Shown: one piece after another, positions 36,501 to 48,500 of the stretch
Layout: every line of letters starts with the position of its first letter
Position numbering within the stretch: the first letter of the stretch is position 1
Source of the DNA: Capitulum mitella
Taxonomy: Eukaryota; Arthropoda; Thecostraca; Pollicipedomorpha; Pollicipedidae
DNA length: 64,000 nt
Reading direction: 5' to 3'
NCBI GenBank assembly: GCA_030062745.1
Contig: CP099849.1
Coordinates: 15,437,307 to 15,501,306, forward strand
Made by a program: the position numbers and the translations under genes
The notes under the pieces: generated by a model
Database searches by the model: none
Told to the model about the DNA's origin: nothing
What the model saw: the letters and a program-made list of their open reading frames with translations, nothing else

Positions 36501-39500
36501 TGTCAGAACACGTGTGACAGAAAACTGTCAGGACACGTGTGATAGCAGACTGTCAGGACACGTGTGACAGCAGACAGCCAAACCAAACTGGTTCGCTCTA
36601 CTACGTTGAAATTTACGTGGCTTTGCCTCGGTACCCTTTTCACAGTGCACCGAAATTTCAGCTTCCTCCACGGAACAGGAGTGGCTCTCGGACGTGTCTC
36701 TGGGAAGCTTTGCGCTTTGCCGCCATTTCAGTCGCGTGCTCACTTCTTTGATCACTGTTGATGTAAGCCAATATGCGGAAATTTTATTACTTCAATGCAT
36801 GCCATTTACAGTAACTGACCGTGCGTATTCAATCAGGAAAACTGAAAACCACCCAAGGTTATGTGGATTACACCCTGCCGTCCCGTCCCTGCTTGCCCCT
36901 CGATCTGACAATGCTCAGCTCACTGTTCTCAGACATCCCTTGATGTTAACTAAAGACTTGAAAGCGGTTCTATTGAGGTCCGCGTGAACACCTGGAGCAC
37001 AACTCACAACAATGAAAATGGGTCGTTTGCCCTCCTTCTTAATTTCCTGAAGGCGCCACTGACATTTTTCCGTTGGTACTTTTGCGTATATTGTTTACTG
37101 TTTATAGTCTTTTAACACATACTGCCAGCAGTCAAAACCAATTAACGGCAAAGTAAAAGATCAGAATATCGCTGGTCTCATACATCAACAGTACATAATT
37201 CAGCTAAAACTACCCGTGGACAAACCTACAACTGGCCCGGTTTTAATATGGGACACGACTCCTAAAAACGCAAGTCCGAGTTGTAAAACATGCGCTTTAG
37301 GCACAGGACCTAACAATGTGTTGACACAAAGCGTGACAACAATAAAAACGCTGTGGCATACTACGCTGAAACGGGCGAATGGTTCGTGACCTACAGCTGG
37401 CCTACCTGTGATCCGAGCCGGCCGGCACATAGCAGCGGAATAAACGGAGGAGAAACGGAGAGCTGATCCTGTTGTTATTTCGTCCCTACGAAAGACGTTG
37501 TCGAACTGCACACGTCTTGTATCCAGGGACGCGATTTTGAAGTAAGCAGTGCACTGTACTGTCGGGACGGTGCAAGGGGTACCCCCCCCCCGCAACCACA
37601 CATGAATGTCAAGCGAAACTGTCTTTAAGCATATGCGTGATCCCAAGAGGGCAACCCCACAAAGCAGAGCCATTGCCTTAAGTGCAGGGTAACAGCAGTT
37701 GCATCGTCCCACAACGGATTATTTTTGTCTCGCATCGCTCTCCACTCTCGTGCGACAGAGGTCTCAAGATTGAGCAAAAAAGGTCTCAAGACTGATCACG
37801 ACTGAGCACTACAGGACGGCGCGCTAGGCCGGCCACCTGCCGTCGCATCCGTACCCTGTATGGCACTCGCAATCGCTGTCGAACGCCTACCGTGTTGTTC
37901 CTCTGTATGACTCCGCGCCCTCACGCACGGGAGTTCGTTTCAAACAACGGGAGCAATACATCTTTTAAAGGCATTTTCAATGGTGGACACTTAAAAAGAG
38001 GGACACTTAAGATCACACAAAGAGCACTTGAGGACCGGAAGGGCACATTTTTGACTGGTGCCTTGGATATAAAGGACACCTCCAAGTAGCAAACCCAGAG
38101 GGCAAGGCAAGACAGAGGGCAGGACAAGCCAGAGGACAGGAAATGGCAGAGGGCGGGACAAGGCAGAGGGCAAGGCAAGGCAGACGGCAGTGCAAGACAA
38201 AGAACAGGCAAAATAAGGCACAGGTACCAGAAAAAAATAAGAAAATGGACACAAAACCCTGGGTAGGGAGACTTCAATAAATAAGACATGTTTCAGTCCC
38301 TAGAAAGGAAATTCGCATATTGTCATCCTTAAAAAGGCATATTTTACTGATGGGAATTAGATGGATGACAGGTGGGCACGGGCTATGGACCACTGAGCAA
38401 ACTGCGCATCAGTCAACACGTTAAAGATGCCCTGAACGGGAGACGCCGAACGTAAAGATCCGCGAAGCACACGGCCGACACGACCACCGTCACCATCAGA
38501 GGCCACTGGCGAGACAACGTCACCATCAGCTGACAGCAGCACTTACCGAGCAACCGGAGTTTGTCCGGCGGCACGTACTCCCCCCACGTGACTTCTTCCT
38601 CCTTGAACGGAGACAGGTGAGGAGGCAGCTCCACCCCCGGAAAGTACAGCTGCACCGGACGCAGATCCCCGACGTTCAGCGAGTCAAACACCCACTGCGG
38701 CTGGACGTAGTACCTGAGCGTACAGCGACACCGAGTCAAACAACGACAACGGGTCTGACAATACCGGAACCTCTGACTCAGCGTGTCGACAACGAGTCAA
38801 CGAGGACGACTCGAAGTCAAACACCCGAACGAGCGACACCAAGCGAAGCACCCAGTGGTGCGACGCTACGCCCATGTCCGGAGCCACGGCGCAGGTCTGT
38901 GTGTCCAATACGCACGAGCGAAACATCCGCATGTGTAACACCCACAACGTGTCAGCCTGCTGTCATATTCAAGGGTCCGAAATCATACGAAGAGTGTAGC
39001 GAGCTTTTTAAGATATCGAGCACGCGACTTCCTGCAATCTTGACTGCACAACATGAGCTATACCAACGAGGCAATCTCTACGCAGCAGGACAGTCAAGTC
39101 AGAAGAATACGACGCTGCTGATCAGGGTGGTACTGACAACGCTGGGTCACGGAACAACGCACAGAGCTTCTGTTCGGAACCAAAGAAAACCACAAACTTG
39201 CATATTGTTCTCGCTACACTCCAGTGGTGTAAAAAAATATGCAGAAACTATAGCACTACGCAGCAATCAATGAGCCATCTTGCCCATTTCACCCAAGTCT
39301 CTTTCCTATCAGTTTACCTTGACGCATACTTCTTAGCCGATGCCACCAGAGGCCTGTCGGTCAGCTGGTGGGTGATTGTTTCGTCCGTTTCTGGGTAGGT
39401 GGCGCCAGGGGCACAGGTGGCATCCCAAGAACAGGTGCCGCCCAGAGCGCGGATCACGAACACAAACGGTTCGCGGGGCACCTGACGACAAAACAACAAC

Positions 39501-42500
39501 ACCGTAAGTTAGCCACCCTTTTTTGCACTGTCCAAGGTAACAAGAGAAAGAATACTGGCGAGGGTTAGTGGCCAGCTTACAGAGAACGAGTGTTTTGCTT
39601 CATCATGTCCTTCAATGTATAACCATCACTATCTTGGAATTAAGATGATGACAGTTGACAGATGACAGACCGCAAGCGCTCGCAACCCTTTTTGATGTCA
39701 GAGCATGAAAAAAACACCCACATGACCACAGCAACAAACCAATTAGCACTGCACTCCATACCTAGACCTATGCGCAATAAAACCATGCATATGATGTGGC
39801 CGCACTGACAAGCGTGGATATCTGGGTGAGCTGTCGCAAGCAGCTGAGCTGTTGATGGCGTATTGTGAATGAGGTGCTCTGTTGGTTTTTGCAGTGTTTT
39901 TAGTAGTCTGCTTCAGCGACTAACACAGAGCATCATGCACGATTGTTGCGGCACCTCGACAGCCCTGACCCCAGCGGCTTGATGTTATCAAGCGGCCGCA
40001 CTGAATCAGCTCCCAACCATGCGCTGCCTGCAGCCAGTCAATACGATTGTGTCTCCCTAAAACAATGCCGTGAGCAGCACCCATTCACTTAATTCAGCAG
40101 TCCACAGCATTCGGCTCCACGGGTTCATGAACAAACCTGCGCGCCGCCGTGCGGCCTCGTGTACTTCTAGCCAGCAATTCATGTGTGAACCTAGCCCAGC
40201 TCAGCTGTTCAAATAAACCAAACAACATGCAAAGGCAAGCTTTTGATCTACGTTTCAGCCAAGAGTCCCCACTAGTCTGAGCAGAAATACAGACAGACGT
40301 GCAGTGATTCCTGAGCCGACGGCCCAGCACAACAGCACCGACCCAGCAGCCAGCTCGCCTCCGGTGGACGCACCTCTCGGCCGATGAAGAAGCGGCAGCC
40401 GTTGAACAGCTGCTGGAGGCGGCGCGTGCGCTGTCGCCGCCGACGCACCTCCTCCAGCTGGTCGCCGGCGGCGGTGGCCATCAGCGCCAGCTCGGCCTCG
40501 TCCTCGGCCTCGTGCGGGTCCGGCAGCCGGCTCCGGTGCAGGGGCGTGTTGAGAGCGGCCACCCGCTCGGCCTCCAGCTCGGCCGTGGACAGCGACACGT
40601 CCGACGGCGCCGCTGCGGCCGAACAAAGAGCAGGAGTCGTCACCACCGGGTCACGCACGTACACCGGAGCTGCCTGAACACACACGCGCACACACGCACG
40701 CAGGCAAAGAAAAGGCCATGCTCGGGTGGCTCGCATGTCCTCACCCCCCGGCCACTGGACAGGGGACAGAGGGGAGAGTGAAAACGTCGAAACCGACAAA
40801 ACAAAAACCCTCTTTCTATCGAGTCCAAAAGGGCTACCCAAACATCGACGAAACGCATTTTATGTGGTCTGCTACCGCAGCATTGGGCGTTTTCAAACCA
40901 GACATCTTCCTCCTAAAAATGCTTGTAGTTGTCAAGCTTTCTGACCAGGAATCAATCCACCAACCCTGTACATTCGAATTTAGAATCCACTGAAAAAGGT
41001 CCATATCTGACGTCAGATGACCACCTCGATCTATAGATCGTCATCTTCATGGACGTACGGCCAATTTCTTTCCTCGTCCCAAGGATGGACACGAACTAGA
41101 CCTTGAGACGTAACAAAATGCATACACAGTCAAGCGTGCAGGACCCCGAGTGCCAGTCAGGCGCGGGTTCATGAGCACTTGAATGTCTACTATAGATCTA
41201 CCAGATCATCTGGGTACAATGTAAAGTCGACTACTTAATCCAATGGGGTGGAGGCATACAGGGTTGGTCAGTTTAAAACGAGTTTATGCCTCATCACACG
41301 ACACGAAGCAAGGTTTTCCTAAGCCTTAGTGTTTAGCTACACAAACGGATTATTCAAATTTTCATTTCCACAATTTAACTTTCCACTCACTGTTACTGAA
41401 CACCGAGTCAGCATCACACTCCGATCACAGCGGTAAGACTACCCTCCCGGCCATAAGGCGATAATGAGATCTGCAGCCTCCACTCACTGATGCGGAGTTA
41501 CCGGGAGATCCCACAGCCAGGACACTTTGGTCCGCACCGTACAATATCTCGCCCCAACACACGCGCACGTCGGCAACACGTTAAAATCTTCTCAGTCATA
41601 CAGTACAACATACAACGTACCCGGGCTTTAGTGATGCACTGTTCGCCGCCTGAGCGGCTGGTATCTGGTCACTCACCTCCAGTGAGCTGCAGTTTGGGCG
41701 GGTACAGCAGGTTCAGGGTGTGGTAAAGCCGGTAGTTCACGAAGCCCAGCAGGGTGGTGTAAAACTCCGAGAAAATGGACATCACCTTCATATCCACGGC
41801 TTCAGGTCGCTGAAGGACATCAGGACAATTATACTGCGGGCCGTTATACAAAAGCAAGAACCTGGGGATAACGAAACATCACTCCTGGGCATCGCCTTTA
41901 CTCACGACTCCGAATGGACTCTGAATCGATCAGTGAACTGCAATTATCTTTGTCGTAGTTGAAACCAGATTCTCTTCGTCTAAACCCACATTTAAACGAA
42001 ATCGAATTTACCTGATTATGCATGTGCCCCACCGATTCCTTTCATCACAAAAAAACTGAACTTTGCAGATTCTGCATTCCACTTTATACGTCTGTTCTAC
42101 TGAACAATACACAAAACGTTGGTGCAGCAAATAACGAAGCCGGCGTGCACAGGTTGGACACACAAGCCAGGATGGCAACCCACATACTAGGAGTCAGTAC
42201 CGTATCCGACGCACGGAAGAGACGAAGTGACGTCACACCAAACGCAAAAACACAACACAGACAAACACTACCAATGTTATCCTATCCGTTACCTGCACCC
42301 ATGCTATGTTACCTACTCCAAACGTCTAAAATGGCATTTCACTTTACAAGTCCGCTCAGTGAATATCTTCCGCACTTTCTGCATGAGAACGTGGTTTTCG
42401 TCAGAGTCGGTTTTGAGAACGCCCCTGTTTTCAGACAATCACTCCAGTTGAGTTCCCTTCACGTGGATGGCCATTCCTCTTGAAAGTGCTGTTGTCGTTA

Positions 42501-45500
42501 TTACATCACTGTAGTTCTCATCTGACACTTGAGGGAACAGGATGAAACAACATAGGATGCTGGTGCTTCGGGATACTGTGTCGGTGACCGGACTAATTTC
42601 AGGAGAGTTGCTGATCTTGCTTTGGTAGTAGATCACAAGTCTAAGATAGTGATCTGAATCCAAGTTTACGATGCAGGGGACACCCTGCACAGCCCGTTCA
42701 CTAGCCTCACAGGCAGGGTTTACCTGGTGGCGATAGTACACGCAAATGCTGTTCCTGACGGTAGCTGGTGTCTGGCTTTAGTCGTCGTTTGTGTTCTAGC
42801 GCAGCTGACAGCAAATGTCACGTTGCGCCCAAGGCTTAATTTCGTGCAAACACGACTTGATTTCAGCGCACATTTTCCCCGGTATATCAGCACGCCTCTC
42901 TCCCACCATTATGCCTCAGCTGGTCGATTACGGAGAAACTCCTGTCAGGTCGAACACCACGGGCACCGCTCCGACAATCGCATGGAAAACTACGCAAAGG
43001 GGCAGCGTGATAATGAGCTTCCCACTTACACCACTACTGGCCACTTTTTACGTCGACGACCAACAGAACGAAGTCCTGTCGAGTAATACTGAACTGCGGC
43101 AACATCTGCAGATACGGTGACCACAAGTGCCCTCCACCACACCAAACATCTGCAGCGATGGAAATCGGCGCCTGGACGGCCGTCTGCCGCCTGAGCCACT
43201 CATGAACTTAACATCGATGAAAAGTTCCGTTTCTGGACATACCGGTAGACGATGACACCCATACGTGTTTAAACCCACAGTGCACTGAACCTCTACAAAC
43301 GTAGGTTGGCCCACGAACGCTGTGATTGGGTGCCAAGGGAGGTATAAGACCAGCATGGTACGGGCGTTCCATAATCAAACGATCCGAAATTGATGCGCTT
43401 GCAAAATTCCCCCCAGTAAAAGAAGTAACTGTGACCAACTGATGCTACGAAAACCATCTTAACAATGAAACCAAATTGTGTTTGGTACATTCACAAAATC
43501 AAAGACAAAGGTGCCGTGTGATATTTGCCGTCAACCCACCCCAAAAACCCAACAAACCGACCGCAATCAAATACCAGCGGCAGCAACCAACGACAAATTA
43601 AGCGTCAGTATAAACTCTGACCAACAAACACGCTAAGCATAACGGATCTTTTTACTTACAAACTTGACGCAAATGGTCGCTGCGGTGACATTAGGGATTG
43701 AAGCCCATGTTAAGCATAGATTGTATTATGGTCTCGGACTCCTACGTGCGATCGAACATTCCAGGTAACGGCTGATTTTGCGGCGAAAGCTGTAAGTGTT
43801 GCCAAGGGTGCCACACAACCATACTGCAGTCAACATAAACTCATTCTGGGCAGCTGCCAGCTGATCCGCGCGGCAAACATCAGGCGCCGAGGCCATTCGA
43901 GCCCGTCTTACCAGAACGGGAAGACCAGCGCTCTTCCAACTGAGCCACCGATCACGGTACTGACGTCACTGGTGCCACAACTATGAACCGGTCGGATGGT
44001 GGCCGAATGATATGTGTGATTATCTCCAGAAACAATGTACCTAGGTATTTATCGTTAAAAATATCTGAAAAAGGCACTTTCTCAAACCTCGAACATACAA
44101 AAACCCTAGTCTTATCAACCAAGCACCTTACCAACATGAACAGTAACCTACAAGGGTTTCTGCTTTCAGACTGCATCCTTCAACTTAAAACGAGCAACCT
44201 ACATGAATTATATTTTAACCATGAACTTCTCTTCGACGCCATTTGATCTTAATGTGCCCCCGACTGGGGGGGGTTGACCCCCCCTGAAGTTTTTCTAGCA
44301 CTGTCAGAGAATAAACAAAAACAGCGCCACGAAACGTCCTGTACCTTTTGCTTGACCATTTATTACACTTGTGTCAAAGTTTTTACCGCAGATCAAGTCA
44401 GGTGTCTGACCTAGGTCAGGTCAAACGGACCTATGCCCAAAAAGTTTTTTTTGGACATAGGTCCGTCTGACCTGACCTAGGTCAGATACCTGACTTGTTG
44501 TAAGGTCAAAACTTTTTCGAAACTTTTCGGAAACTTTTTTTTAACTTTTTTTCGGAAACAAACGACATTTTTCGAAACGGAAACTTTTAACTTTTTCGGA
44601 AAACAAGATCTCACAATAATACTTTCAGGGATTAGTGATCATGATAGATGCAACAAATTTGCTATTCCAGACTTTTCGGAATTTTCTAGGCCAACGAGCT
44701 AAAGTCTGGCCCATTTTTAAAGACGTCGTCCTTTTTTCGGAAACTGGAAATTTTTCATAACATTTGTAGTATGGAGTGATGGGCAGAGCATCAATGACTT
44801 TCAGCCATTGAGCTGAGGTCAGGTCACGAATAACTGTTGTGAGCCAAAATGTACCACCGTCAACATCAGCGATGAATTACTCAGAAAGGGTAAAAATTGG
44901 CGGAACTGGTTTGCACAGACGTAAGTAATACCAAGAACCTCAACAACTTTTAAAAACTGCATATTTTGGAAATAAACAGGCTCTCGCGAATAAAGCTCCG
45001 CCAACGGTGTAGATCGGTGGACGCAAAAATTAGTCCCCGTTAATTTCTTACTGCCTACGGCTGCGGCGCCCGCCGACAACCCGCGTGAAAATTGCCGTGT
45101 CTTGAACTCAACGTTTCGGCGTATATATTGCACAAATCTGAGAAATTAGACATGTATCGGCATCTGCGGGCCTTTACTTGTGCGTTGGTGCCTTTACCTA
45201 TGCGTTTTTAGTCAAAGCTCTTGAGATTCAGGCAGTTTCTCGGTCTCCCGCAGACGGCTATGGGAAAACATATATGCGACGTAAACTGCTTACGTATTAT
45301 CTAAAACTAAAAAAATGGGGCCAGTTTTGAGCTCTACTCGTCACTAGTTTTCCAACGGTGTGCTTATTTTTATCGTGCGAACAACCGTTCGTGAGTTACA
45401 GGGGGGCGGTCAACCGCCTCCAGTCGGGCGTGATCGTCGCTGACCCACGGTCGTGCGGGGGTTAAATCAGTTCAAAGATCATTAACATGAAAAATACGGC

Positions 45501-48500
45501 CCAGGAAAGTCCGTTTCTCAAGCTACTAAAATTTCCAACGCAGAACATGAATGAATTCCTTTTCACCTGCAACAACTGCCAAACATGCTGCGCCTGCTGG
45601 CATTTCCAAAGCCCGGGATAAACGTCTAACACCTTCCAGGTCAAAAGCAAGCATCACTACAACTTTCGAGGTAAAAGGAGACAATGATCGACAGCTGTCG
45701 TTTTGCCCTTTGCCCCTGTCCCTTCCCAACCTTTACAGCGGCGCTATTTTGTTGTTGTTTATTGGTCATTTCGGGCGCGCCGACTACTGAGGTCATTTCG
45801 CGCCCATAGTACCGGCGCTACTACGTCCTTCATAACGAAACAGAGCTCCCAGCCCACCAAGTTTAACAACGCACTGACCAGACTTGTGAATAACCCTTAC
45901 CGTGTAGACAAAGTGGTGCGGCACCAACCAGGTGATGGTGGTACCCTGCACTTCTGCCTGGAAGTAGTAGCCCTTGATGGAGATGAAGGCCTTGCGTAGA
46001 GCGCGGGCCTCTATGACGTAGTGCATGAACTCAACAGTCAGGCGTCGACAGTCAGCCACCATTTCTGTCAAAACACAATCCAGTCACAGCCAGGCACTGG
46101 TCACCACAGTCGGAGACAGAATGGACACCAGACATGTGCCAGGACCTCGAAGGAATGCATCGTGCTGTTATCCCCGTGCTGTATTCAACCCTTCGTTAAC
46201 CCGGGCGGATCATTACGTCATCTCCCTCCGGAGCAAAGCGGTACCGAGATGACGCAAAACTTACCCTGATCAGCTCAGAATCCGACGCAAAACGAGGATA
46301 ACCCCCATTCCAACGAGATCCAGGCACACGTCTGCTGGACACTTTCTAAGACTGTCGACGGCAGACTGCACACTGTCGGCGGCAGACCGGACACTTCTGG
46401 CGACAGTCGCATCACATGCCACAAACGGAAGCTATCAATCACATCACTGAATGTGAATCAAACATGTGTCTGCTGGATGACATACCCTAGCCCATCAGCT
46501 TTATGACCAGCAGCAGGGACCACATGGTTCAACTCACCATCTGATACTTTTGTGATGGCTGGCATGATGGCAAACAGGGAGCAAAGCGACAGCGGATCAT
46601 CCAGGTCGGCCAGCGCGTCCGAAAACGTCGGGTACCTGACGGCAGCGCAAAGCAGGTCAGCACAGCAACCGTCAAAACATTCAGATCTGTGCCTGTCCGT
46701 ACAGCCGCCATAACACAAACAGGTTCAAACACCAGTCCTGACATAAGTACAAGCCGGTCGGTATAGTGACGAACACATAGGTCAATACAGCAACCAGCAC
46801 ACAGGTTAGCACAACCACCATCTCAAGACCGGCTCATTGCGTAACACAGCAAACATCAAAACATTCAGGTCTGTGCCTGTATGTATAACAAGAACAGGCC
46901 AATACAGCGACCATCACGTATCAACAGTCCAGTAAAACAACCAGCAGACAGGCCACATAAATCACCACGCAATCACCGCAAAAAAGGCAGTAAATACTAC
47001 CATCACAACAACCACTGCACATGTCTGTACAGCGACCACCACACAAGGCGGGTCAGAACATCAATGAACACATCAAACAGGTCAGTATGGTAATCAACAT
47101 ACAAACAAGACACCGCAGCATCAATCACACGTACACGCAGCACGCACGCGCATGCACACACACACGCACACGCACGTACGCACGTACGCACGCACGCACG
47201 CATGCCAATAACACAACCGACCAGCACACCAGTACAGTGCAAGTTTAAAAACTTTAGTCACTGGAAAAAAACGAAAATGAAAGTACTCGCACTGAACACA
47301 AAAAACGCGACAAACTTATGTCAGCAAAAGCCTCAATGTACCACGTCTTTTGGTGGTGCATTCGCGCATCGGTATATTTACCTTTCTTTGATCAGATGAT
47401 CCAGATCATATTTTGGGCGGCCTTCGTGTAGTCTTTTAACACCTTCAAAATCCCGCTTTCCTTTGGATTTCTGGATCTTCTTGTGTCTCGCCTATCAGTG
47501 AGAAATTATTTCTCATAATGCAGGAAAATGTGTTTATGCAAAGCCTCTCAATAACCGTGCTATATGATGCACGACCTAGCCTGGCATTTTCCTCACGGGA
47601 CTGCCCGAAGGCTTGGATCGACGAAAAAAATGGTAACTTCTGCTGTATTTATCAGGGTTCCTCAAGCATCGAATTGTGTAACAACAAGCTGGACACCAAA
47701 TCTAGCTGACATCCACCTCTGAACAGTTCTTTAAAAACGTGCTTAAGAACACATTCATTGATAACCAACGGGGTGCGTCAAGCATCGAATACTGTAAAAG
47801 TAACCCAAACACCAAACCTAGCTGACATCTACCTTTGAGCAGTTCTTTACAAAAAAGCGATTAAGAATACATCCGTTGCTAACCACTGCATGCTGGAGAT
47901 TGACTAATCTTGGCCCTGACCCGAATAAAAACAGAGAGTTATTCCATTTCTGATGCGTGTCCTAGATACTGACACAGACGAACGTTTTAGAACAATGCTC
48001 TTACGGTTTTTCTCACTGATCCGTTCACTTCTGAAGCCTTTATTTTGATGGGGAATAGTATTACTGTTTTACTCCACTGCCTACTTCAGCTAGGTAATTC
48101 AGCTATTTTCCTCGACTTTTCAATGCTTATTATCAGAACATACCGGAAAAGAGCTCAGATAAAATTCACTGTTCACTGTTCACTCCTACTACACGACTGC
48201 AAAGTCCTTATCTTAACTCTTCACTATGTATAATACAAACAGTGCTCGTGACATGTGACCTACCACTTCACTACAGGCAACCACCACTGATGGACAGAAA
48301 GCTGCAAAGATCCTACAAGAACATTATACATACAAGCTATTAATCGTTATGGCATCACAGACAGTAAAAAAGGGCCAACCCTTCCTGTCAGATTCTCACA
48401 GCATTCCGTAACACAGAACCTCACCTTCATGTCCCACATCTTCCAGATGAGTGGCTCATGGAGCAAAAACTGTATGTCCTTCTTGTAGTAGAGCGTTTTG

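Larger units (their letters stand above)
36118..38546 (-). other. Pescadillo intron 9
   Basis: It holds the CACGTG minisatellite and a purine-rich array. The 170-codon open frame at 37200-37712 has no recognised match and no splice support. Confidence 0.5.
41810..45900 (-). other. Pescadillo intron 5
   Basis: The largest central intron, 4.1 kb. It holds a SINE relic (43.9 kb), a long inverted repeat (44.4 kb) and a cttttncggaaac-rich tract (44510-44620). No coding exon was recognised. Confidence 0.5.

Noticed and set aside
36290..36578. CRISPR-like regular array
   Set aside because: The 25-bp units abut directly with no unique spacers, in an animal intron; it is a minisatellite.
37200..37712. 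170-codon minus-strand frame in a Pescadillo intron
   Set aside because: No recognised domain, no splice sites linking it to exons, and cysteine-rich composition typical of chance frames.
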